A stretch of DNA of 64,000 nt from Hydractinia symbiolongicarpus (lineage: Eukaryota > Cnidaria > Hydrozoa > Anthoathecata > Hydractiniidae): assembly GCF_029227915.1 (NCBI RefSeq), contig NC_079888.1, forward strand, positions 186,001-250,000. The letters are read 5' to 3'. The notes beneath the pieces are model-generated. The model made no database searches. It was not told the DNA's origin and saw nothing but the letters and a program-made list of their open reading frames with translations. Position 1 is the stretch's first letter. The number at the start of each line of letters is the position of its first letter. The position numbers and the translations under genes are program-made. Positions 53,301-64,000 of this stretch are shown here, piece by piece.

Positions 53301-55996
53301 GACAATCATCTTAATTTGACAAGATTGCTGGAACTCAGCGATTACACTGGACCCTGTGGTAGCGCTTCATTTAAAAATTTAGATAAATAAGCCATTTTTT
53401 ACTGTTGGACCAATCCTATCCGTTAGTTCACGCTGAAGAAATAGAGACATTTTTAAAAACTACATTTCATTGACTTTCTAACGGTGTCAATCCGTTTGAG
53501 TTACAACGGTTGCTTCACATACTCGTACCAACATGTATTTAGCGATTTTTCCGATCTTACTAAGTTGTATCGGTTTTAAAAGTGAAACAATTGACTGTGG
53601 GACTTAATTGAACTGATTCTGGACTGTGACCTTATAAATGTGATAAATGAGCCAATTGGACTCCAAGAAATAACATTCTTTTTAACTCGACATGATTGCC
53701 GGAACTCAACGATTACACTGGACCCTGTGGTAGCGCTTCATTTAAAAATTTAGATAAATAAGCCATTTTTTACTGTGGGACCAATCCTATCCGTTAGTTC
53801 ACGCTGAAGAAATAGAGACATTTTAAAAAACTACATTTCATTGACTTTCTAACGGTGTCAATCCGTTTGAGTTACAACGGTTGCGTCAAAGATTCGTACC
53901 AACATGTATTTAGCTATTTCTTCCGGTATTACTAAGTTGTATCGCTTTTAAAAGTGAAACGATTGACTGTGGGACTTAATTGAACTGATTCTGGACTGTG
54001 ACCTTATATATGTGATAAATGAGCCAATTGGTCTCCAAGGAATGACAATCTTCTTAATTTGACAAGATTGCTGGAACTCAGCGATTACACTGGAACCTGC
54101 GGTAGCGCTTCATTTAAAACTTTACATAACTAAGTCATTTTTTACTGTGGTACCAATCCTAGCCGTTAGTTCGTGCTGAAGAAATAGAGACAGTTTCAAA
54201 AACTACATTTCATTGACTTTTTAACGGTGTCAATCCGTTTGAGTTACAACGATTGCGGCACGTATTCGTACCAACATGTATTTAGCGATTTGTTCCGATC
54301 TTACGAAGTTGTATCGATTTTAAAAGTGAAAAGATTAACTGTGGGAATTAATTGAACTGTTTCTGGACTTTGACCTTATAAATGCGATAAATGAGCCAAT
54401 TGAACTCCAAAAATAACATTCTTTTTAACTCGACATGATTGCCGGAACTCAGCGATTACACTGGACCCTGTGGTAGCGCTTCATTTAAAAATTTCGCTAA
54501 ATAAGTCATTTTTTACTGTGGCACCAATCCTATCCGTTAGTTCACGCTGAAGAAATAGAGACAGTTTCAAAAACTACCTTTCATTGACTTTCTAACGGAG
54601 TCAATCCGTTTGACTTCCAACAGTTGCTTCACCTATTCGAACCAACATGTATATAGCGATTTTTTTCGTTATTACTAAGTCGTATCGCTTTTAAAAGTGA
54701 AAAGATTGACTGCGGGACTTAATTGGACTGATTTTTGACTGTGATCTTATAAATGTGATAAATGAGCCAATTGGACTCCAAGGAATGACATTCTTCTTAA
54801 TTTGACATGATTGCTGGGACTCAGCGGTTACACTGGGCGCTGTGGTAGCGCTTTATATAAAAATTAAGATAAATAAGTCATTTCTTACTGTGGAACCAAT
54901 CCTAGCCGTTACTTCGCGCTGAAGAAATAGAGACAGTTTCATAAACTACATTTCATTGACTTTTTAACGGTGTCAATCTGTTTGAGTTACAACTGTTGCG
55001 TCACATATTTGTACCAACATGTGTGTATTGATTTTGTTCCGATATTACTAAGTTGAATCGCTTTTAACGGTGAACCGATTGACTGTGGGACTTAGTTGAA
55101 CTGATTCTGGACTGTGATCTGATAAATGTGATAAATGAGCCAATTGGACTCTAAGAATTAACATTCTTCTTAACTCGACAGGATTGCCGGAACTCAGTGA
55201 TTACACTGGGCGCTGTGGAAGCGCTTTATTTAAAAATTAAGATAAATATGTCATTTTTTTCTGTGGGACCAATCCTAGCCGTTAGTTCGCCCTGAAGAAA
55301 TAGAGACAGTTTCAAAAACTACATTTCATTGACTTTCTAACGGTGTCAATCCGTTTGAGTTACAACGGTTGCGTCAAAGATTCGTACCAACATGTATTTA
55401 GCGATTTTTTCCGGTATTACTAAGTTATATCGCTTTTAAAAGTGAAACGATTGACTGTGGGACTTAATTGAACTGATTCTGGACTGTGACCTGCTATATG
55501 TGATAAATGAGCCACTTGGTCTCCAAGGAATGACAATCTTCTTAATTTGACAAGATTGCTGGAACTCAGCGATTACACTGGACCCTGTGGTAGCGCTTCA
55601 TTTAAAAATTTAGATAAATAAGCCATTTTTTACTGTGGGACCAATCCTATCCGTTAGTTCACGCTGAAGAAATAGAGACATTTTCAAAAACTACATTTCA
55701 TTGAGTTTCTAACGGTGTCAACCTGTTTGAGTTACAACGGTTGCTTCACATATTCGTACCAACATGTATTTAGCGTTTTTTTCCGATATTACTAAGTTGT
55801 ATCGCTTTTAAAAGTGAAACGATTGACTGTGAGACTTAGTTGAAATGATTCTGGACTGTGACCTGATAAATGTGATAAATGAGCGAATTGAACTCCAAGA
55901 AATAACATTCTGTTTAACTCTACATGATTGCGGGAATTGAACGATTACACTGGACCCTGTGGTAGCGCTTCATTTAAAAATTTAGATAAATAAGCC
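50049..55996. repeat. 16-mer HOR (5,948 bp), copy 1
   Basis: Unit starts are 50,386, 50,757, 51,129, 51,500, 51,872, 52,244, 52,615, 52,987, 53,359, 53,730, 54,102, 54,473, 54,845, 55,218, 55,590 and 55,962. The part 50,049-52,867 matches 55,997-58,815 at a shift of 5,948 bp, and 52,983-56,191 matches 59,099-62,307 at a shift of 6,116 bp. A four-class order ('gttggacc'; 'acattttaaaaaac'; 'acataactaag'; 'ttcgctaaataag') occurs at both 50,386 and 53,359, eight units apart. A three-unit duplication (shift 1,115 bp) links about 51,050-51,900 with about 52,170-53,010. The HOR is therefore hierarchical. Confidence 0.9.
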
Positions 55997-58900
55997 ATTT
56001 TTTACTGTGGGACCAATCCTATCCGTTAGTTCACGCTGAAGAAATAGAGACAGTTTCAAAAACTACCTTTCATTGACTTTGTAAGGGAGTCAATCCGTTT
56101 GACTTCCAACGGTTGCTTCACCTATTCGAACCAACATGTATATAGCGATTTTTTCCGTTATTACTAAGTCGTATCGCTTTTAAAAGTGAAAAGATTGACT
56201 GTGGGACTTAATTGGACTGATTTTGGACTGTGATCTTATAAATGTGATAAATGAGCCAATTGGACTCCAAGGAATGACAATCTTCTTAATTTGACATGAT
56301 TGCTGGAACTCAGCGATTACACTGGACCCTGTGGTAGCGCTTCATTTAAAAATTTAGATAAATAAGCCAATTTTTACTGTTGGACCAATCCTATCCGTTA
56401 GTTCACGCTGAAGAAATAGAGACATTTTCAAAAACTACATTTCATTGACTTTCTAACGGTGTCAATCCGTTTGAGTTACAACGGTTGCTTCACATATTCG
56501 TACCAACATGTATTTAGCGATTTTTCCGATCTTACTAAGTTGTATCGGTTTTAAAAGTGAAACAATTGACTGTGGGACTTAATTGAACTGATTCTGGACT
56601 GTGACCTTATAAATGTGATAAATGAGCCAATTGGACTCCAAGAAATAACATTCTTTTTAACTCGACATGATTGCCGGAACTCAACGATTACACTGGACCC
56701 TGTGGTAGCGCTTCATTTAAAAATTTAGATAAATAAGCCATTTTTTACTGTGGGACCAATCCTATCCGTTAGTTCACGCTGAAGAAATAGAGACATTTTA
56801 AAAAACTACATTTCATTGACTTTCTAACGGTGTCAATCCGTTTGAGTTACAACGGTTGCGTCAAAGATTTGTACCAACATGTATTTAACTATTTCTTCCG
56901 GTATTACTAAGTTGTATCGCTTTTAAAAGTGAAACGATTGACTGTGGGACTTAATTGAACTGATTCTGGACTGTGACCTTATATATGTGATAAATGAGCC
57001 AATTGGTCTCCAAGGAATGACAATCTTTTTAATTTGACAAGATTGCTGGAACTCCGCGATTACACTGGACCCTGCGGTAGCGCTTCATTTAAAACTTTAC
57101 ATAACTAAGTCATTTTTTACTGTGGTACCAATCCTAGCCGTTAGTTCGTGCTGAAGAAATAGAGACAGTTTCAAAAACTACATTTCATTGACTTTTTAAC
57201 GGTGTCAATCCGTTTGAGTTACAACGATTGCGTCACGTATTCGTACCAACATGTATTTAGCGATTTGTTCCGATCTTACGAAGTTGTATCGATTTTAAAA
57301 GTGAAACGATTAACTGTGGGAATTAATTGAACTGTTTCTGGACTTTGACCTTATAAATGCGATAAATGAGCCAATTGAACTCCAAAAATAACATTCTTTT
57401 TAACTCGACATGATTGCCGGAACTCAGCGATTACACTGGACCCTGTGGTAGCGCTTCATTTAAAAATTTCGCTAAATAAGTCATTTTTTACTGTGGCACC
57501 AATCCTATCCGTTAGTTCACGCTGAAGAAATAGAAACAGTTTCAAAAACTACCTTTCATTGACTTTCTAACGGAGTCAATCCGTTTGACTTCCAACGGTT
57601 GCTTCACCTATTCGAACCAACATGTATATAGCGATTTTTTTCGTTATTACTAAGTCGTATCGCTTTTAAAAGTGAAAAGATTGACTGCGGGACTTAATTG
57701 GACTGATTTTGGACTGTGATCTTAAAAATGTGATAAATGAGCCAATTGGACTCCAAGGAATGACATTATTCTTAATTTGACATGATTGCTGGGACTCAGC
57801 GATTACACTGGACCCTGCGGTAGCGCTTCATTTAAAACTTTACATAACTAAGTCATTTTTTACTGTGATACCAATCCTATCCGTTAGGTCACGCTGAAGA
57901 AATAGAGACAGTTTCAAAAACTACCTTTCATTGACTTTGTAAGGGAGTCAATCCGTTTGACTTCCAACGGTTGCTTCACCTATTCGAACCAACATGTATA
58001 TAGCGATTTTTTCCGTTATTACTAAGTCGTATCGCTTTTAAAAGTGAAAAGATTGACTGTGGGACTTAATTGGACTGATTTTGGACTGTGATCTTATAAA
58101 TGTGATAAATGAGCCAATTGGTCTCCAAGGAATGACAATCTTTTTAATTTGACAAGATTGCTGGAACTCCGCGATTACACTGGACCCTGCGGTAGCGCTT
58201 CATTTAAAACTTTACATAACTAAGTCATTTTTTACTGTGGTACCAATCCTAGCCGTTAGTTCGTGCTGAAGAAATAGAGACAGTTTCAAAAACTACATTT
58301 CATTGACTTTTTAACGGTGTCAATCCGTTTGAGTTACAACGATTGCGTCACGTATTGGTACCAACATGTATTTAGCGATTTGTTCCGATCTTACGAAGTT
58401 GTATCGATTTTAAAAGTGAAACGATTAACTGTGGGAATTAATTGAACTGTTTCTGGACTTTGACCTTATAAATGCGATAAATGAGCCAATTGAACTCCAA
58501 AAATAACATTCTTTTTAACTCGACATGATTGCCGGAACTCAGCGATTACACTGGACCCTGTGGTAGCGCTTCATTTAAAAATTTCGCTAAATAAGTCATT
58601 TTTTACTGTGGCACCAATCCTATCCGTTAGTTCACGCTGAAGAAATAGAAACAGTTTCAAAAACTACATTTCATTGACTTTCTAACGGAGTCAATCCGTT
58701 TGACTTCCAACGGTTGCTTCACCTATTCGAACCAACATGTATATAGCGATTTTTTTCGTTATTACTAAGTCGTATCGCTTTTAAAAGTGAAAAGATTGAC
58801 TGCGGGACTTAATTGAACTGATTCTGGACTGTGACCTGCTATATGTGATAAATGAGCCACTTGGTCTCCAAGGAATGACAATCATCTTAATTTGACAAGA

Positions 58901-61900
58901 TTGCTGGAACTCAGCGATTACACTGGACCCTGTGGTAGCGCTTCATTTAAAACTTTACATAACTAAGTCATTTTTTACTGTGGTACCAATCCTAGCCGTT
59001 AGTTCGTGCTGAAGAAATAGAGACAGTTTCAAAAACTACATTTCATTGACTTTCTAACGGTGTCAATCCGTTTAAGTTACAACGGTTGCGTCAAAGATTG
59101 CGGTAGCGCTTCATTTAAAACTTTACATAACTAAGTCATTTTTTACTGTGGTACCAATCCTAGCCGTTAGTTCGTGCTGAAGAAATAGAGACAGTTTCAA
59201 AAACTACATTTCATTGACTTTCTAACGGTGTCAATCCGTTTAAGTTACAACGGTTGCGTCAAAGATTCGTACCAACATGTATTTAGCGATTTTTTCCGGT
59301 ATTACTATATTGTATCGGTTTTAAAAGTGAAACGATTGACTGTGGGACTTAATTGAACTGATTCTGGACTGTGACCTGCTATATGTGATAAATGAGCCAC
59401 TTGGTCTCCAAGGAATGACAATCATCTTAATTTGACAAGATTGCTGGAACTCAGCGATTACACTGGACCCTGTGGTAGCGCTTCATTTAAAAATTTAGAT
59501 AAATAAGCCATTTTTTACTGTTGGACCAATCCTATCCGTTAGTTCACGCTGAAGAAATAGAGACATTTTTAAAAACTACATTTCATTGACTTTCTAACGG
59601 TGTCAATCCGTTTGAGTTACAACGGTTGCTTCACATACTCGTACCAACATGTATTTAGCGATTTTTCCGATCTTACTAAGTTGTATCGGTTTTAAAAGTG
59701 AAACAATTGACTGTGGGACTTAATTGAACTGATTCTGGACTGTGACCTTATAAATGTGATAAATGAGCCAATTGGACTCCAAGAAATAACATTCTTTTTA
59801 ACTCGACATGATTGCCGGAACTCAACGATTACACTGGACCCTGTGGTAGCGCTTCATTTAAAAATTTAGATAAATAAGCCATTTTTTACTGTGGGACCAA
59901 TCCTATCCGTTAGTTCACGCTGAAGAAATAGAGACATTTTAAAAAACTACATTTCATTGACTTTCTAACGGTGTCAATCCGTTTGAGTTACAACGGTTGC
60001 GTCAAAGATTCGTACCAACATGTATTTAGCTATTTCTTCCGGTATTACTAAGTTGTATCGCTTTTAAAAGTGAAACGATTGACTGTGGGACTTAATTGAA
60101 CTGATTCTGGACTGTGACCTTATATATGTGATAAATGAGCCAATTGGTCTCCAAGGAATGACAATCTTCTTAATTTGACAAGATTGCTGGAACTCAGCGA
60201 TTACACTGGAACCTGCGGTAGCGCTTCATTTAAAACTTTACATAACTAAGTCATTTTTTACTGTGGTACCAATCCTAGCCGTTAGTTCGTGCTGAAGAAA
60301 TAGAGACAGTTTCAAAAACTACATTTCATTGACTTTTTAACGGTGTCAATCCGTTTGAGTTACAACGATTGCGGCACGTATTCGTACCAACATGTATTTA
60401 GCGATTTGTTCCGATCTTACGAAGTTGTATCGATTTTAAAAGTGAAAAGATTAACTGTGGGAATTAATTGAACTGTTTCTGGACTTTGACCTTATAAATG
60501 CGATAAATGAGCCAATTGAACTCCAAAAATAACATTCTTTTTAACTCGACATGATTGCCGGAACTCAGCGATTACACTGGACCCTGTGGTAGCGCTTCAT
60601 TTAAAAATTTCGCTAAATAAGTCATTTTTTACTGTGGCACCAATCCTATCCGTTAGTTCACGCTGAAGAAATAGAGACAGTTTCAAAAACTACCTTTCAT
60701 TGACTTTCTAACGGAGTCAATCCGTTTGACTTCCAACAGTTGCTTCACCTATTCGAACCAACATGTATATAGCGATTTTTTTCGTTATTACTAAGTCGTA
60801 TCGCTTTTAAAAGTGAAAAGATTGACTGCGGGACTTAATTGGACTGATTTTTGACTGTGATCTTATAAATGTGATAAATGAGCCAATTGGACTCCAAGGA
60901 ATGACATTCTTCTTAATTTGACATGATTGCTGGGACTCAGCGGTTACACTGGGCGCTGTGGTAGCGCTTTATATAAAAATTAAGATAAATAAGTCATTTC
61001 TTACTGTGGAACCAATCCTAGCCGTTACTTCGCGCTGAAGAAATAGAGACAGTTTCATAAACTACATTTCATTGACTTTTTAACGGTGTCAATCTGTTTG
61101 AGTTACAACTGTTGCGTCACATATTTGTACCAACATGTGTGTATTGATTTTGTTCCGATATTACTAAGTTGAATCGCTTTTAACGGTGAACCGATTGACT
61201 GTGGGACTTAGTTGAACTGATTCTGGACTGTGATCTGATAAATGTGATAAATGAGCCAATTGGACTCTAAGAATTAACATTCTTCTTAACTCGACAGGAT
61301 TGCCGGAACTCAGTGATTACACTGGGCGCTGTGGAAGCGCTTTATTTAAAAATTAAGATAAATATGTCATTTTTTTCTGTGGGACCAATCCTAGCCGTTA
61401 GTTCGCCCTGAAGAAATAGAGACAGTTTCAAAAACTACATTTCATTGACTTTCTAACGGTGTCAATCCGTTTGAGTTACAACGGTTGCGTCAAAGATTCG
61501 TACCAACATGTATTTAGCGATTTTTTCCGGTATTACTAAGTTATATCGCTTTTAAAAGTGAAACGATTGACTGTGGGACTTAATTGAACTGATTCTGGAC
61601 TGTGACCTGCTATATGTGATAAATGAGCCACTTGGTCTCCAAGGAATGACAATCTTCTTAATTTGACAAGATTGCTGGAACTCAGCGATTACACTGGACC
61701 CTGTGGTAGCGCTTCATTTAAAAATTTAGATAAATAAGCCATTTTTTACTGTGGGACCAATCCTATCCGTTAGTTCACGCTGAAGAAATAGAGACATTTT
61801 CAAAAACTACATTTCATTGAGTTTCTAACGGTGTCAACCTGTTTGAGTTACAACGGTTGCTTCACATATTCGTACCAACATGTATTTAGCGTTTTTTTCC

Positions 61901-62307
61901 GATATTACTAAGTTGTATCGCTTTTAAAAGTGAAACGATTGACTGTGAGACTTAGTTGAAATGATTCTGGACTGTGACCTGATAAATGTGATAAATGAGC
62001 GAATTGAACTCCAAGAAATAACATTCTGTTTAACTCTACATGATTGCGGGAACTGAACGATTACACTGGACCCTGTGGTAGCGCTTCATTTAAAAATTTA
62101 GATAAATAAGCCATTTTTTACTGTGGGACCAATCCTATCCGTTAGTTCACGCTGAAGAAATAGAGACAGTTTCAAAAACTACCTTTCATTGACTTTGTAA
62201 GGGAGTCAATCCGTTTGACTTCCAACGGTTGCTTCACCTATTCGAACCAACATGTATATAGCGATTTTTTCCGTTATTACTAAGTCGTATCGCTTTTAAA
62301 AGTGAAA
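55997..62307. repeat. 16-mer HOR, copy 2, with 168-bp insertion
   Basis: Unit starts are 56,334, 56,705, 57,077, 57,448, 57,820, 58,192, 58,563, 58,935, 59,103, 59,475, 59,846, 60,218, 60,589, 60,961, 61,334, 61,706 and 62,078. The copy follows copy 1 except at 58,816-59,098, where it switches early to a 'cctgctatatg' end and adds a truncated unit. That raises the shift from 5,948 to 6,116 bp. Scattered single differences from copy 1 include 'ccgttaggtcacg' near 57,890 and 'gggaactgaac' near 62,050. The match ends at 62,308 ('gaaacgattg' against 'gaaaagattg'). Confidence 0.9.
58935..59102. repeat. Truncated 168-bp monomer (register break)
   Basis: The unit begins normally ('gtagcgcttc...acataactaag...tggtacc...ttcgtgctg') but stops after 'gtcaaagatt' at 59,099. 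It then runs straight into 'gcggtagcgc', the start of the next unit. About 204 bp of the usual second half is missing. The next unit (59,103 onward) repeats the same 165 bp without any difference I could see, and then continues normally with 'cgtaccaac'. At the joint the two parent sequences share little more than a single T. This is the only place in the window where the array loses its 372-bp register by deletion. Confidence 0.92.
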
Positions 62308-63542
62308 CGATTGACTGTGTGACTTAATTGAACTGATTCTGGACTGTGACCTGCTATATGTGATAAATGAGCCACTTGGTCTCCAAGGAATGACAATCTT
62401 CTTAATTTGACAAGATTGCTGGAACTCAGCGATTACACTGGACCCTGTGGTAGCGCTTCATTTAAAAATTTAGATAAATAAGCCATTTTTTACTGTGGGA
62501 CCAATCCTATCCGTTAGTTCACGCTGAAGAAATAGAGACATTTTCAAAAACTACATTTCATTGACTTTCTAACGGTGTCAACCTGTTTGAGTTACAACGG
62601 TTGCTTCACATATTCGTACCAACATGTATTTAGCGTTTTTTTCCTATATTACTAAGTTGTATCGCTTTTAAAAGTGAAACGATTGACTGTGAGACTTAGT
62701 TGAAATGATTCTGGACTGTGACCTGATAAATGTGATAAATGAGCCAATTGAACTCCAAGAAATAACATTCTTTTTAACTCGACATGATTGCCGGAACTGA
62801 ACGATTACACTGGACCCTGTGGTAGCGCTTCATTTAAAAATTTAGATAAATAAGCCATTTTTTACTGTGGGACCAATCCTATCCGTTAGTTCACGCTGAA
62901 GAAATAGAGACAGTTTCAAAAACTACTTTCATTGACTTTGTAAGGGAGTCAATCCGTTTGACTTCCAACGGTTGCTTCACCTATTCGAACCAACATGTAT
63001 ATAGCGATTTTTTCCGTTATTACTAAGTCGTATCGCTTTTAAAAGTGAAACGATTGACTGTGCGACTTAATTGAACTGATTCTGGACTGTGACCTGCTAT
63101 ATGTGATAAATGAGCCACTTGGTCTCCAAGGAATGACAATCTTCTTAATTTGACGAGATTGCTGGAACTCAGCGATTACACTGGACACCGTGGTAGCGCT
63201 TCATTTAAAAATTTAGATAAATAAGCCATTTTTTACTGTGGGACCAATCCTATCCGTTAGTTCACGCTGAAGAAATAGAGACATTTTCAAAAACTACATT
63301 TCATTGACTTTCTAACGGTGTCAACCTGTTTGAGTTACAACGGTTGCTTCACATATTCGTACCAACATGTATTTAGCGTTTTTTTCCGATATTACTAAGT
63401 TGTATCGCTTTTAAAAGTGAAACGATTGACTGTGAGACTTAGTTGAAATGATTCTGGACTGTGACCTGATAAATGTGATAAATGAGCCAATTGAACTCCA
63501 AGAAATAACATTCTTTTTAACTCGACATGATTGCCGGAACTG
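62308..63542. repeat. 744-bp dimer HOR at the end of 16-mer copy 2
   Basis: Unit starts are 62,450, 62,822 and 63,193. The pair 61,706-62,449 recurs at 62,450-63,192, and the first member recurs again at 63,193 (shifts of 744 and 743 bp). One class carries 'caacctgtttgag' and 'gactgtgagac'. The other carries 'tgtaagggagtc', 'acttccaacgg' and 'aagtcgtatcgc'. The 62,822 unit has lost one C ('aaactactttc' near 62,924). In 16-mer copy 1 the same pair (55,590-56,333) occurs only once, so this is a local expansion. Confidence 0.88.
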
Positions 63543-64000
63543 AACGATTACACTGGACCCTGTGGTAGCGCTTCATTTAAAAATTTAGATAAATAAGCCA
63601 TTTTTTACTGTGGGACCAATCCTATCCGTTAGTTCACGCTGAAGAAATAGAGACATTTTAAAAAACTACATTTCATTGACTTTCTAACGGTGTCAATCCG
63701 TTTGAGTTACAACGGTTGCGTCAAAGATTTGTACCAACATGTATTTAACTATTTCTTCCGGTATTACTAAGTTGTATCGCTTTTAAAAGTGAAACGATTG
63801 ACTGTGGGACTTAATTGAACTGATTCTGGACTGTGACCTTATATATGTGATAAATGAGCCAATTGGTCTCCAAGGAATGACAATCTTTTTAATTTGACAA
63901 GATTGCTGGAACTCCGCGATTACACTGGACCCTGCGGTAGCGCTTCATTTAAAACTTTACATAACTAAGTCATTTTTTACTGTGGTACCAATCCTAGCCG
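63543..64000. repeat. Start of a third 16-mer copy (right window edge)
   Basis: From 63,543 the sequence follows 56,683 at a shift of 6,860 bp (50,735 in copy 1). It includes the 'acattttaaaaaac' unit with 'tcaaagatttg' and 'tatttaactatttc' at 63,565 and the 'actccgcgatt' end. The last 64 bp (63,937-64,000) are the beginning of an 'acataactaag' unit cut by the window edge. The array clearly continues to the right. Confidence 0.88.

Larger units (their letters stand above)
1..64000. repeat. Satellite DNA array, ~372-bp monomer, 172 unit starts
   Basis: The full window is a head-to-tail tandem array. Landmarks recur in the same order in every unit: 'ggtagcg', 'tttaaaaatt', 'actgtgggacc', 'acgctgaag', 'caatccgtttga', 'accaacatgta', 'ttactaagttgta', 'gactgtggga', 'gataaatgagcc', 'actcagcgatta'. 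Starting each unit at 'gtag', unit lengths are 371-374 bp except for two of 428 bp and one of 168 bp. All units are on the same strand, and I saw no reverse-complement unit. There is no unique sequence, transposon or gene anywhere in the array, so the long gene-less stretches are fully explained by the repeat. Neither end of the array is in the window. A eukaryotic heterochromatic or centromeric satellite is the natural reading. The species and satellite family are not recognised. Confidence 0.98.

Noticed and set aside
1-64000. CRISPR array
   Set aside because: The whole 372-bp unit is conserved, with no short repeat alternating with unrelated spacers and no cas gene.
1-64000. Tandem-repeat protein gene or rDNA-type spacer repeats
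   Set aside because: All frames are closed by stops within each unit in nearly every monomer. Long open translation across units is absent, and no rRNA-like sequence is present.
1-64000. Transposon, LTR or terminal inverted repeats, telomeric repeats
   Set aside because: No unit is interrupted by unrelated sequence. No target-site duplications or long inverted repeats were seen. The only length anomalies (45,811, 48,470, 58,935) are made of satellite sequence.

Overview
The whole 64 kb window is one uninterrupted, head-to-tail satellite DNA array. I see no protein-coding gene, RNA gene, transposon or unique sequence. The repeat unit is about 372 bp (371-374 bp, about 37% GC). Counting from the recurring 'ggtagcg' landmark, the window holds 172 unit starts in phase from base 1, plus a 64-bp partial unit at 63,937-64,000. 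Every unit lies in the same orientation. Both window edges lie inside the array, so its flanks and true size are not visible.

The sequence points to a eukaryotic heterochromatic, possibly pericentromeric or centromeric, satellite. Species and family cannot be named from sequence alone. One hand-counted monomer (373-745) has 16 CpG against about 12.8 expected from 67 C and 71 G. CpG is therefore not depleted, which fits a genome with little germline CpG methylation (many insects and other invertebrates) better than a vertebrate or plant. This is a weak inference.

The interesting content is the architecture. The array is a patchwork of higher-order repeats (HORs) of different sizes, each mostly in two adjacent copies: 745-bp dimers (746-2,608 and about 2,982-5,961); 1,491-bp tetramers (5,962-8,197 and 10,435-14,162); a 3,357-bp 9-mer (13,173-19,935); a dimer/trimer mosaic (19,936-23,677); a 4,467-bp 12-mer (23,678-32,270); 1,116-bp trimers (about 32,460-34,540); a 3,722-bp 10-mer (34,803-41,013); a dimer/trimer mosaic (41,014-45,413); a 2,659-bp 7-mer (45,414-50,394); and a 5,948-bp 16-mer (50,049-62,307), followed by dimers and the start of a third 16-mer copy at 63,543. 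Several adjacent copies differ at only a few bases per kb by eye. Most HOR joints fall inside a monomer but keep the 372-bp register, as expected for unequal crossing-over or gene conversion between misaligned units.

Three units break the register: two 428-bp monomers carrying a 56-bp internal duplication (45,811 and 48,470) and one 168-bp truncated monomer (58,935-59,102). Sequence subfamilies are regional. For example, the 'gtagtgcttc' class is seen only left of about 40 kb, and the 'acataactaag' class only right of about 41 kb. Short open frames of about 62-83 codons recur simply because the monomer recurs. They are not supported as genes. I found no new molecular system. What stands out is the multi-scale, recently duplicated HOR structure.
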